The position numbers were made by a program, and so were the translations under genes. Below are positions 9,753-21,545 of a stretch of DNA of 64,000 nt, one piece after another (within the stretch, counting starts at the first letter, position 1; the number at the start of each line of letters is the position of its first letter). The notes under the pieces were generated by a model, which was given only the letters and a program-made list of their open reading frames with translations, had not been told where the DNA came from and did not search any database. Source of the stretch: Basidiobolus meristosporus CBS 931.73 (lineage: Eukaryota; Basidiobolomycota; Basidiobolomycetes; Basidiobolales; Basidiobolaceae); contig MCFE01000251.1 in assembly GCA_002104905.1 (NCBI GenBank), forward strand, positions 49,887-113,886, given 5' to 3'.

Positions 9753-12430
9753 CTAATCATCCTCGTCCACGAAGAATCCGTGTTTTTCCCCCAGAGAAAT
9801 CCGGCCATCTACGAACGAGTGTCGAGCTGCCATAACCTGCTCAACCCATCTTGAATCTATGTAGCCGTGAAGCATCGCTTGCTCAGCCTCTCCATAATCC
9901 GATTTCTCCCGAGCCATGATCAACCGAATGATGACTTCCGGGTGCAACACATCGTCACAAAAGAGCTGTAGGATTTTGGGGTTGGAAAGGTCGGGATGAA
10001 TTGCCAGATGCTTTACTTTAACCTCCATGAAATCGAGCCCTTCGGAGCTCATTAGGTCGCCTTCGATATCATACTGTTCCAAGAACATCTGCTTTACCAC
10101 TCGCGAGATGAAATGGAAATCGTTGATTCCAAAGGGCCCTCGGCTGATGTAATGGGCCAGCGTTCTGCGCTCGCGAAGGCTCCTGAAAAACTTGTCGTAG
10201 CGCCAGCTGTTCTTGTCATCTCCACACATGATTCTGATCAGGTCATCCTCATACGACATGACCTGTCTCCTTAGCGATGGGTTCTCGTACTCGGGGTCTT
10301 CCTTTTCGAGGGTGAAGTCTCCCAGCTGGTCCAAAATCGCCGTTAGTAACACAGCTCCGGTCTTTCGGGTTCACGTGGCCATACTTACTGGGCAGGTCTG
10401 GAATTCAGGCTCGTAGATGGTAAAAAACTCGTTGCGCGACAGGGTTTTGCGTTGCCCATCATAGAGCTGGGCTTTGTATTTGTTTGGTCTCTTGTACGAA
10501 ATGATCTTGCCTGGGAAATAGGAGCGATTCGACTTCAGGTATGCCAAGCAAAGTTCCCCAGGGATCATAATACTTGCAATAAGATGGATCTTTAGTTGGA
10601 AGCAAGCAGGCGGTCATCAGGGCATACGTACCTAGTGTCCAGATCGAAATCAGGATCCTCGTTCAGAATCGCTTGGCTATATAAGCGTTAATAATGAGAG
10701 AGCTAAGTAGACAGAAGCTTTGTGTTACCTTTCAAATGAGAGTTCGCAAATTGGACTCTGTTGCGAGATGTCGGACCCTAAACCGCTGTCGTAGGTATGA
10801 GGGTTGTAGCTCTTCGGCGAAGCGTCTGTTGACTTCTTGGTTTCTGTGAGACGATAGGTGAGTATGGCGAGATCGAAGCACGCACGCAGGGAAACAGCTT
10901 ACTTGCTTCAGCCGAGCTGTTTGTGGAGCTGTTGTCAGCCAAAAACGCTTCATCCGACGGCTTTTTGTGTCTGATAACCCGTGGTTTGATGATGGTTCGG
11001 GGTTTGATTACTGTCTTCTCGGCTTCCGAGTCACTGTCCGAGAAGGCAGGTGTTCTTCTTTTGGAATGAGATGCTTCTGGATTGCCTGTTCGTGAAGGTC
11101 TCAACGACAACTCGTCACGATCGTCGCGTGTGGGTTTTCGAATTGAGCTCCGATTAGTGTGTAGACCGCCCTGCTTGCATCCTGCAGTGGGCGATCTATC
11201 TTCCGTGGTAGTGCCATCACGGCCATGTAGCTTTTTCTTCTTCTCTTTCTTGTTGTCGATTTTAGTTGAACCCTTCTCAAGACTCTTCAGTAGTCTACCT
11301 TTGATCCCATCATTCTCCTTGTTGTGGGGTTTCGATGACGATCTTGTCGAGCTGGCATTTGCTTTAGACTTTGCTTCAGATTTCTTGAGCGAAAACGAAG
11401 CAAAATCGTCGTCGTCGTCCTCGTCTGTGAGGTAAGATCTTGGTTTGGAGTCCCTACTCTTAGAGCTTGTCTCTCGTAGTTTCTTTTTGCTGCTTTTGGT
11501 CTGTGTTTCCGCGGGCAAAGGCTTGGAATACCTTGTGATGGATGTGGGTCCGTAGATATTGCGCCATTGCGCTACGTTAGTCTTTTCCTTCCTGCTAGGC
11601 TCGATATCCGTGAGCTCAGAAAGAGAAGGCATTCTGACCAAGCCCTCGATCTTTCGGATTTCTTGGTTTCCTTTGAGGATTCGGGTTCGTTGACTCCGCT
11701 CGACTCGGTTGGGCTTGGGTGGAGATACAAAGTCGTCATTTTCCTGGCTTTTCTGGCAGCTTTTGGAGGACAGTCTGAGAGCGCTGTCCATGGTGGGCAA
11801 ATCATCCTCGTCCAAGGTAGATAGCTCCGGCAAAAGAGTGGCAAGGTTTCCCTTGGTGCCAGCTTTTGACGAGCCTTTAGTCGAGCGAGGAATCGCTGTG
11901 TTCAATATGTCTACCATGGAGGGCAGCTCATCGCCATTAAGTGTCGCATCTCGTGCCAAAGATAGAGCGACTTTAAATTCCTTCTCTGCTTCGCAACCCT
12001 TCCACTGTTTGATGAACTCGTCTGCCTGCAAGCAGTGAAACGGCTGAATATTGTTCTTATTCGGGGCACCAAGACGTACGATTTCACCTCTGTGTTCGGT
12101 TTTGTGCAAAAGAGTAAGTTCAGGAGTGATTGGGGAAGGACCGTATATAAAACACCCACTTTCTATGGGAGAACTTCTGAATCTTCAAGGGCACTTTTGA
12201 TCGATCACCTAGTATCTAGTCGAAGTTGTGATATAGATGACTGCAGATAATGTGACAGTCGTCACTGGAGAATACACTACCTTTCCGGGCCACCATTTTC
12301 CTTTGCGTTCAACCCAGACGATGTCAGGCAAGTTGGAGGGCGTGATGGCATGGTATTTTGAAGTCAGTACCTCTGGAGGTGAAGTGGCACCTGCCTCGAA
12401 TTGGCGACCAAGTGTTCTGGAAGACGACAT
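9753..12430 (-). CDS. PWWP and Tudor-like domain chromatin protein
   Basis: Exons (minus strand): 12430-12281, 12162-10903, 10843-10729, 10676-10632, 10572-10389, 10325-9753. The last four junctions keep phase, and the 63-nt intron 10326-10388 has a TACTAAC branch site. About 775 aa. Residues 31-50 (DIVWVERKGKWWPGK) are the start of a PWWP domain. A central stretch of several hundred residues is basic, Ser-rich and low complexity, with an acidic DDDDD run. Near the C-terminal third, LCLAYLKSNRSYFPGKII...AQLYDGQ is Tudor-like. A helical C-terminal region ends at TGA. PWWP and Tudor folds read methylated histones or DNA in the nucleus, so a chromatin role is inferred. The first intron (about 12163-12280) does not phase as I read it, so that junction or the start may differ. 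Confidence 0.75.
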
Positions 12431-13706
12431 GAACACTCTGTTTGGATATTGCCAGAAAGATACGAAAACTGTATGTCAACCGAGTATTGGTCGCTCTTGG
12501 GCTCAGACACTTGATGTTTTAACCAATCTTTTGAGAGGGAATGAGCAAATTCAACATAAAAACAATAAAATTTCCATTTCATGATTTACGAAAATCAGCT
12601 GGCCAGATGCCTCATTGGTTGATGGGTGGAGTCCCAACAGGTGCTATTCTACTGCGATTCTTCCACCAAAATCATACACTGCGTAAATGATCTTCACCGG
12701 GGACCTTAATGCTGCTGAGACGGTTGGACATGGTCATTGTGTTGAACAGAGTTTTGCCTACCATCGGAGAACCTTCTCTGAGGTTCTGGGAAAACAAGGC
12801 CTCATATTCAATGCAGACTTCTTGATTGGTCAGCGCTTACCGGGGTGTTTGTTTATCCAACTCGACACCGCTATACCCGTTTTTGGCGACAAATGGAGGT
12901 GCAAACTGCGTATAAATCCACGAATGGTCACATAAATACTCATTGAGGTTGGATAACTTGGTTGGCACGGCCAGCCAGGAAGAGCACCCACGAAGGTTAT
13001 CTTGGCCAGCTTGGTGATGGAGCCTGAATCGCCCATCTGTGATACCTCATGGTGTGACAACTTGCGTTTAAGGGATCACGATGCTCCCATGCAGACACAA
13101 CGATGGTGGACTCTGCCGTGATGCACAGTGTGGCTAGCTGTTGGCTTCAAAGGTGCAAGCCAATGCTCAAGCCGCGTATCGTGAAGGTGGCAGGCGGATG
13201 CCAGCACGTTATAGGAGCATCCGCTATTTGGGGCTGCCCATCCCTCATATGTCTGTGGTCTTTGGCCGCTCCAATTACCATCAGGACTGGTCATTACAGT
13301 GTAGGCACAAAGCGTAACGCAAAGGTTTCATCCAGATTGGCACATGTACGCTTATGTTGCATGCACTGGCGTCTACACCCGAACTATCATCGCCCTAACA
13401 ACGAAATCTCTATCTCTTGATATCTAAGCCATTTACTCAATCGGAATCAAATTCATCTAGAATTGGTATCTAGTTAATCAGAACGTCAACTTCAAGTTCT
13501 TATTCTTCATTCAACGCTTTATATTAGGGTGTATAAATAAGGAATAGGGATTATTGGCACTACCAGAGCACCCAAAAGAGATGTATGTGGGTCACACCTT
13601 GTTAAATAGTCGAACACGATTTTTGGCCGCCCGTATCGGTTGCTTTTGGTTACTTGGCCGCTGTTTCTGTTGAGGAGTCTTCGTCAGAGAGACTCTGCGA
13701 TATAGT
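12431..13706. other. Intergenic region, no gene seen
   Basis: Short open frames on both strands without motifs. TATA-like TATAAATAAGG lies at about 13531-13541, roughly 170 nt before the next start codon, and could serve the downstream gene. Confidence 0.5.
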
Positions 13707-15185
13707 ATGGAATACTCCGGACAACCCACTGGCAACAATGTGCATGGCTCGATTACTTCGACAAATCACTACTTTGATGTGCGTTTCGAAGATGACCCTA
13801 GCACTCAGTTAAGGCAGCAGCTTGATGAACTTCAAGCAACCGTTCTCTCTCAAATAACCCTCGAATTCCGTACACTCCATGAGCGACTGGATACAGTCGA
13901 AAACAAGTTCAATGAAGTTTTGAGTTCGCCCCTAATCGGCACACGCATCTCTGGTTTGACACCACAGTATGGGGTGACACCCAGCACTAATGTTCCTCCA
14001 AGGCCTGTTCACCAAGGGATCAGCAATTCTATCAAGCAATACTCGGTTGTTCCGCAAGTCTCCACCCCAACTGTCTCCAGCCCTCTGGTGGCCTCCTCCA
14101 TACAGATAGTTCGGCCTCCGGTTGCTAGCGGAGCTGAAGCCCACACAGCCCTTACCCCTGGTATGTATCAAACCTATCCTTCCTTTGTCATCGATATTTG
14201 CTCCCTTGAATATTACCAAGAGCTCACGCATTCCCCAGTTTCTCAGCTTCCCTCCGAAGAAAGCGCCAAAGTCAAGGTGCTTCTTCGCCAGTTCGCGGCA
14301 CAGGCTATGGGATACATCGAGAAAAATGCCTCCTCCTATACCAACGTCAACAACAACACTGGAGGTAGGATTGCGCCAAAGTTCCTAGGATAGCATGCAT
14401 CTTCATAATTGATGGCGACCTCTCCTTCCACTCCATCCCCGTGTAGCCATCACCACCATGAAGAAGTTCGATATGTACGATTCAGCTTCTTGGGACCAGT
14501 TCGTCGAAACGCACTTTCCTCATGTCCAAAAATCGGACCTGAAGGAGGAGCTAGTCAAGATAGTTAGCGTCAAGGTGAAAAACACCAAAGCCAGGTTTAA
14601 GAAGGTGAGTCCAGCGTTTTCCATATCCTTGGAGATGGCGCGCAGTGAGAGGGGCCCAAACCAAACTCATACTGTTCTCCTTAGAAACTGTCCGAATCGC
14701 CGCAAACACATCGGAGTCTGCAGCAACCGCAGCATCATGTTGATCACGCCCAGAGAGTGAATAGACAGCAGCAGTCACCCCCTCTATCGGATGCTATGTC
14801 AGATGTAAGCTTCTATCAAGAGCAATAGCATAGCATTAGCCACACCAATCATGTTCTTGACCGTCATCCAATTGCAGGGAATTAGCACTCCGCCAGTGAA
14901 GCGATTCAATTCAGGAACGCTGTTAAAGATCGAGAAGTCGGCACTCGCACATTCCCAAGTAACACATCAAGTACCTGAGGCTGTGATTACATCAAGCGTC
15001 CACCACAACAGTAACTTTTCTTTGTTGTAGAGCAGCCCATTTATGACAACGCCTGTCTCGAATAGCCTGATCCCGGTGATAAAGACGGTAAACTGTCACC
15101 AAAGAACCACCGTTCTATGGGTTTGAAAGGGCATTTTGTGCTTATATTCTTTATCTAGATACCTCCAAGCCGAACCCAAATTTAA
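13707..15185 (+). CDS. Unknown 366-aa protein, six exons
   Basis: Model: 13707-14364, 14447-14604, 14685-14804, 14878-14958, 15031-15087, 15159-15185. All five introns have GT-AG ends and all exons join in phase to a TAA stop, which supports the model strongly. I do not recognise the family. Residues about 35-75 (LRQQLDELQATVLSQITLEF and on) look like a coiled coil, followed by a Pro/Ser/Thr/Val-rich linker to about residue 155, a conserved-looking globular block, then DSASWDQFVETHFP at about residue 230, and a Gln/Pro-rich, probably disordered tail (HRSLQQPQHHVDH). No signal peptide or membrane segment. Layout suggests a soluble scaffold or transcription-related protein, but that is inference. 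Confidence 0.75.
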
Positions 15186-15987
15186 GAAGGCCAAGCGGGC
15201 CATTGTATATCTAGTGAACTTCGTGGCAACCATTCAAGCCACCAAGGCTTTCATCAGCTTGTATGAATGCCTGTCTTCCAACGGTTATGCACTTCAAGAA
15301 TAGACACCAGAGCCTTTTCCTGGGGCCACCATGCAGTCCCTTCCATTCGTATATTTTTTTCGTTAGAGGTTGCCATCAAAATTATTAAAGTGTGGATTTG
15401 CTTAGTCCAGTGGTCGATAAACGAAACACTAACATACGCATCAGGAGAGGACTATTCTCATGTTCTTTGTTACACAATCGACTCGTCTAGTTGCTCACGG
15501 CATAGCGCCATTCCTTCACCCGATCCTGGGTTGCAGAGCCTTCAATTGATTTGGATGCCCTTGGTCTAGGCCATGGAATGGCAGATTTGGTTTGGGTGGT
15601 TCATCTATCGGGGAGTGGGATCATCCATGTGTAAATCGAAAGGCCTGGATGCGTTTTCGAGGAGTGCAACGATGAAATGGTTCTGTAGGGTGTTCCACAA
15701 ACACCGATCCATTTAGGTGATCTGCTGAACACCGAAATGGATGAATGTGCCCTGATCTGGTTCCAGCCTGCCAACACTGATACGAAGCAGTGCTGCAGTT
15801 GAATTAAAATACACGATTGTTTTATTAAAATTGAGTGGATATTGATCAACGTTGTTCTGGGTAGGATCCTACTGGTCGGGTTGTAAACTCCTCTTGATCG
15901 AGAAAAAACGGTTTATACAGGCCCTTCTAAAGACACGTTAGGGAAAATATAAATATGGGAGAATGGAGGAATCGATCAAGGGGCCGT
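15186..15987. other. Convergent intergenic region
   Basis: Sits between the 3' ends of the 366-aa gene (+) and the zinc-cluster gene (-). No supported gene. An alternative reading of the upstream gene's last exon would stay open to about 15303, but it does not phase with the preceding exon. Confidence 0.5.
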
Positions 15988-18473
15988 TCAGAGAATGGTT
16001 TGGTTCATAAATTGATTGACATAAGTGCTCCATTCCTCGAAATTGAAATCCATTTGCAGAGGGTTCAGCATGGTCTCGTTGGCCTGTTGGTGGGCAATCG
16101 GCGGACCACCCTGGCCAAAAACATAAGGCGGCTCATTGTTGGAAATAAATTCATTTTCTGGGAACAGAGTCACCTCTGAATTGGGGAACAGGCTGGAGGA
16201 ATTGTGTAGAGGGAATGCTTGGCTGGGATGGTTGTCTACTTGCAGGTTCATTGGAGGCGATGGATACAACGCATTTACAGCTCTGCCATGACTCATTGTG
16301 TGTGGCTGCGTTTGCTGGCTCGATTCTGGTGCAGATGCTTGGGATGCCGGAGATTCATATGTTTGATACGACGACGGCGAATCAACGGACTTCAGCGAGG
16401 ACCCGCTTGGCAATCGGTCGTTATTGATGTGGGCTCTAGTAGGCTCGGTTGATGACTGTGTCATCAATGAGCTAACTGGAGAAAGAATCGCTGACAAGGA
16501 AGGTGATGGTGAATTCGACGGGTTAGCCTGCAAAAATACTTGGTCGGCGAATTCGTCTGGGATGATTATCAGTGATTCCGAATCATGTCTCTGCATATGC
16601 TTGCTGAGTGCATTTATAGCATATCCAATGTTTGGTGGGTTGTACAGCTCGGGTTGCGCGGGCACATCGTCCAAATCAAGATTCTTTTGCGAATTAACAA
16701 GATCTTCAAGCAAAGCAAAGCAATGCTTGGCATCCAGAAAAATCTTGCCGGAGACTCTGAGACATTCGATACCCGCTTTCAAGTTTGTCTTGGAAATCCT
16801 AACCAATTCCGGGTCTTCGGATGTTATATTGATCAAGTGCACGCTGCTAGCAGTGAAAAGTGGCCCATTCTGGACATTAAGCGGTTGCGGGTTGTTTCGC
16901 GCATAGTGGTATGCACAAAAAGTGATCGTACTAGCCGCCTTGGCGCATAACAGCTGGGATGGGTGTGCCACTGTAGCCTTGCGGCCAATTTTAGGAAGGA
17001 AAGGTCGATTTAGAACAATCAATAGGTAGGAATGCAAAAAACAAAGCATTGTAGTGTACTGATCGTTTTGTGAAGGATCCTTGAAATTGTACTTGAACTC
17101 GTTGGGAAGAGAAACCTCCCACTGGATTAGCGCCTTGTTCAACTCTCGTAAGCTGTTCTTGATTTTCCCTTGAGAAGCATTCTCCGCAGTGTATATTTCC
17201 CGCAGTATACGTCCAGTAATATGAGCGAGACGAATATGTAAGATATAACTCTTCCCGGATCGCTGAGAGTACGCCAAATCTGCAACATCAATACCGGCCT
17301 CTTTGGCCAAATTTTCTGGAAGTAGCGGAAGTGATATATTGCAGTCAGACTCGTGAATTGCTAGCGGCCGACCCAAGAATGAGCTGATGCCTCTATCAAG
17401 TAGCATACAATTCCACCAAAGAAATTTCCTCTTTTCACGCTCGAGGGGTTCCAGCTTTTGAGAGTTTATTGTTCGATGAAGGCCTAGCTCTTGAGCAAGT
17501 CGAATCGCCATTCCCAAGTGCATCCACCCATTTTGTGGATGCATCCCCAGCAAAATCAACGCTTGAAGAAGTCCAATCGATGGGATCGAAACAAGCCTGT
17601 CAAGTATGAGCTTGGCCCTGGCGTGGAAAACTCTTGACACATAGTAGGCCTCCTCTGGGTTTGGAAACGAATCTCCGCAAGGAATCTGAACTGCAGTGAT
17701 TGCAAGTATAGAATTGTGCAAAAGCTCGGACACATCATCACCAGCGGTGAGATTCTTGTCATGGCGGCCTAACAGGAAGAGGGGGATTGTCGGATTTATG
17801 ACCTTGAAGTAGTAATCCAGAAGACTTTCACGAAGTTCGGGTGGCGGGAAGCTTGGGCCAAGTGATAATGGGCTTTCTCGATAGAGCTCCTCCTTACAGA
17901 GCAACTCGACAAAGTTTCGGAATCTACCTTGCTTATAATACGAGCCTCCATCAAGCAAATAAAAGCCTGAACTGCTTCCAATATATGAAAAATACTTTGG
18001 CTCTTCAATGGAAAGCTTGCTTATACCTTCTTCAATTGAATCATCGCTTTTCTACTCAAAAAGGAGGGTGAGTAAATTTCTTATTATGGTGGAAAATAGA
18101 GCTGTCAACTAACCTCATTGCTTTCATCGGATAATGATTGCTCTATAGAATGGAATTCCTCAACGATCTCAGAAGGTAGAGTACTATCTCGTTTCGCCAG
18201 ATTAGAAAGAACAGATTCTAATCGCTCCAAACGCTCCTCCAATCCCTTTGGGTAATTAGGTTGTGGTCCCCGTTTCTTCTGTTTCTCAAGGTAAGTACAC
18301 TCATACCCAAAAGAGAGGCAATTCGAGCAAGCAGGCTTTTCGTTGTCACATTTGACCTTCTTCTTACGACAGATGTCGCAAGCTCGCGAGGCTCTTGGCT
18401 TCTTCTTCAACATCCCGAAGGAGTTGGTACCACCATAATTGATTTCTTTGTAGTCATCAACATACGAGGACAT
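15988..18473 (-). CDS. Zn2Cys6 fungal-specific transcription factor
   Basis: Exons 18473-18114 and 18051-15988, joined in phase 0 across a 62-nt intron; 807 aa. Residues 32-59 form the binuclear zinc cluster C-x2-C-x6-C-x6-C-x2-C-x6-C (CDICRKKKVKC and on) within a basic context. It is followed by a linker and a Leu heptad stretch (LEERLERLESVLSNL, about 77-92) for dimerisation. Exon 2 starts in the fungal-specific transcription factor region with YIGSSSGFYLLDGG, then the helical middle homology region including WMHLGMAIRLAQELGLHR and WWNCMLLDR. The Ser/Pro/Gln-rich C terminus (about 600-800) is a likely activation domain. Nuclear, DNA-binding; the target pathway cannot be told, and neighbours do not suggest a cluster. 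Confidence 0.93.
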
Positions 18474-19204
18474 GATAAACTATTTCACGGCAGAGTAAGA
18501 ATTCTTCAAATGATTGACATGGGTTGGCAAGAGAAAGAGCATACAAATTTTAATTACAGTTGAGGAATTGTGCAGATTATATGTATTGTTCAACCAATAT
18601 TAATCGTTTGAATGCACGTCCAATCGAAATGGGGATTTATCATCGGTAATCCACAGTAAAGCGTTCGTGAACCAAATCCTGGTCCGCAGCAGCAATCCGC
18701 TGTTCGAGTGTAACATTGTTTAAGGCTGCTCCGATTTAGCGACGGCACTGGAAAAAACAGGAGATCCTGCATACCTACCCAACCTTAATCTAAAAGGCTA
18801 GTGGGCCTGGTCACAAACACCTGGCGGTAGCCAAGTGCTCTGCAGCCATTGTGTGTGGCAAATACAGAATTCTAGATGGCCTCCGGTTGATGGTTCGATC
18901 AGGATGTCGACTCATGCTACTGATCCGAATAGGTCAATCACCGAAATCACTTGGGTGTATAAATCCCGTGGCCTCCTATGGAAGCATTTATTCCCAAACA
19001 TAATTACGAGAGTGCAGCAATTGATAAACCTTAAATGCATTGTTAAGGGTCCATAGGTCAGCAGAGTTGTTGATGTGACAGGTGGCAGTTATTAAGAGGT
19101 ATAGGGCAGTACTAATTTGCAGGGTCGGATAGTGATAACAAGCTGATATCTCTGAAGGATCTAGATTAATTGCTCTATAGGGGTTCAGCAAATCATGACC
19201 AGCA
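18474..19204. other. Intergenic region upstream of the zinc-cluster gene
   Basis: Upstream of the zinc-cluster gene and downstream of the ceramide synthase. No gene supported. An open frame extending 3' of the ceramide synthase stop (down to about 18988) exists only if the last intron of that gene is ignored. Confidence 0.5.
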
Positions 19205-20439
19205 TTATTCTTCCCTATAGATAAGCAGTTAGTATCTGGTGTGGGCCGAGAGAAGAGACAACCATACTTATCGTCCTCAGAGTCGCTTCTGACATCCTCC
19301 GCATTGCTACCCCTCAGGACCTTCATGATTATGCGAATGATGGAGCTGAGCCAGAGCAGCATCAGTATCTGGAGTGCAGCGAACAGGCTGAGGAAGAACA
19401 TTTGAGCAGTTCTGTTAAAGTAGTGTCCTTTATCGGGATTCCAGCCGATGACACCGTAGATATCAGGGTCGGCCCAGATGCTATAAACAATATGGGCAAA
19501 GACATAGTGTCTAGAGAACAACCAGCCTACGACGAATATCCCAAATGTGACGTTGGGTGCCGTTTCCAGGCCACAGTAGCGCTGGACTTTGGCGAGCTGA
19601 AATTACAAGATAAGTAGCCGATCGGATGATTGAATATGCGCTTTGACCTTACCGAAAGCCATATATCCGTAAAATCCATCATACACAACACCGCATTGCC
19701 AATTCTGGTGAAATTGGTGAAATAGGAGCTTAACAAGAGAGCGCAAGTGATGCAGTGATGGATGGTCATTACAACGTGATCTTTGCGAGGCTTCTCAATA
19801 CCCAAGACAAAGAACTGCTGAAGCCAATAGCCAATTGTAACCAAGTAGTACCATTTCGTCAAGTATGGGATGTTGACATGTGGGTAATCGATCCAAAAGT
19901 ATCGAGGATTAAACCAATAGGCTGAATTGTACATGATATACTAAAGGTCATGAGGTTAGAGAGGTCCAGTGCTGGAGAATCATGGTAAACGGGCATACCA
20001 TCCCCAATGTCCAAGAGCATGCAAAATACGTCAGCTGCCAAGCTTGCTCGAGGAAGCGAGTGCGTCGCGAGCTGCCCGTTATTTTCAGTACTGTTGTGAG
20101 TGGTAGAAAGACGTATTTCATCACCGCGGCTCTCAAGAACGTAAACATTACAACCCAAAAGGCGACGGTATAGGCGTCATCCAATCCTTTTCCATAGGTG
20201 TTTTTTCCAGGAATGCGGTATTGTAGCCGCAGGAATTTAGCCGCGATGGGAACCTGAAATACATCTCCCAAGAGAATCCCAGTCAATATAGCCAAGGGGA
20301 GCTCTAAACCTCAAATTAGTGGATAATAACAACGCGAATGACGATGCCGTAAAATACCGATTTGTCGTTCAGCTGCAAAGGCAAGCAGCCGTCGGCCTGG
20401 GGTCATAATGGTGGAGAACGCCTTTGTGATGCTTTTCAT
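19205..20439 (-). CDS. Ceramide synthase, Lag1/Lac1 type (TLC domain)
   Basis: N-acylates sphingoid bases with fatty acyl-CoA in the ER membrane. Exons: 20439-20358, 20303-19999, 19940-19653, 19596-19268, 19214-19205; every junction phases, giving 337 aa. The last intron (53 nt) has a TACTAAC branch site and leaves a 10-nt final exon, so the protein ends DSEDDKEE, an acidic tail typical of the family. The Lag1 motif spans about 183-235: the catalytic pair His190-His191, SYFTNFTRIGN, then Asp218 and Asp221 in MDFTDIWL. Several hydrophobic helices flank it. At 337 aa it is shorter than yeast Lag1 (about 410), the N-terminal part being reduced. Gene symbol withheld because fungal paralogues cannot be separated here. 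Confidence 0.93.
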
Positions 20440-21545
20440 AGCTAGTGCCGGTAAGTGAGGATCAAGGATAAAAGGAGTGGAATGAAAGCTAGACGGAAAA
20501 TTGGCTGAAGGTGCCGAGAAGCATTGATATAGTAAATCATGGCCAGTCTAATCTGTGGGAATATCATATGATGGCGACAGATAAGGAAAATCAAATAGGC
20601 TTGTATTGCAAAGAACTCCTTTATTGAGACTGTGCATGGTTACTCCGTAAGTTGTGTTTTTCAAGATCTGGTTCCTCATCACTCAACCAGAGGCCAATAA
20701 AAACAGCTCAATGTAATTTGTTTCATGCCAGCCTTCAGTGGACACAGCTTAATAAAGCCACCTCAGCTAGGGAGTTGATCAGCCTGACCAGAGATGGGTC
20801 ACGTAACCCTGGTGATGATCATACATGTTCTCCAGTTAACGAAGGTGAACGGATTCGAATAATCATTGCAGGTGCACCTTATGAATCCTCCATCACTGAA
20901 TTCACCAGCCTGTGAGTTGGTTCTGTGTTGCCGCTTAGGAGCTGGTGTTTCTCCATGAGCTGCTGCACCACGACGATGAAACAACTGTAGAGTAATGTGA
21001 TTATATAGTATCGAATGTTGGACAAGATAACGGTCAGATTAATAGAGTTGGTGTGGGTGATAGCCTCTTTACAGCAAGTCGTGCTAGTGAGTGAGAGCTT
21101 GGGAAAGGGCAGTGTCTTGATGTCGCGTATGTTGATTTGGCTAACTAAATCGGTTTGTTGTGACTTTCCAAGAGAGGCTCAGAACTGGCCAGGCATCAAG
21201 AATCGCTATCAGATTCTCGATTCTCACATGTAGGTAATGGGATTTAGCTGGATTTGGCTTCCTGAAAGCACCAGTACCAGGAATGTTATATTTGACTCAG
21301 CACTGGGTTGTAGATCAATATTTATTATCGTGATGACATCTAGAAAGGGCCTAGATCTTTGAAGTTTTCACCAACCGCCTTGTCCTTTATTCATGCAAAT
21401 CCGGATACTCTACGGCAGAGGCGATTGGAGCCATGTAACGTTTAGAAGATTAATCAAAATACAGTACAGTGTGTAAGGTCCAACTCAAGCGTATAGTTAC
21501 AACAGCTGAACACCCACACATCGCTGATTATTTACAAAGGGTGGA
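20440..21545. other. Intergenic region, no gene seen
   Basis: Contains the promoter of the ceramide synthase gene and the 3' flank of the beta-helix gene. Only short motif-free open frames. Confidence 0.5.

Noticed and set aside
18988-19521. C-terminally extended ceramide synthase read without the last intron
   Set aside because: Splicing at 19267/19215 gives the acidic family-typical tail with a TACTAAC branch site; the read-through tail has no resemblance to the family.
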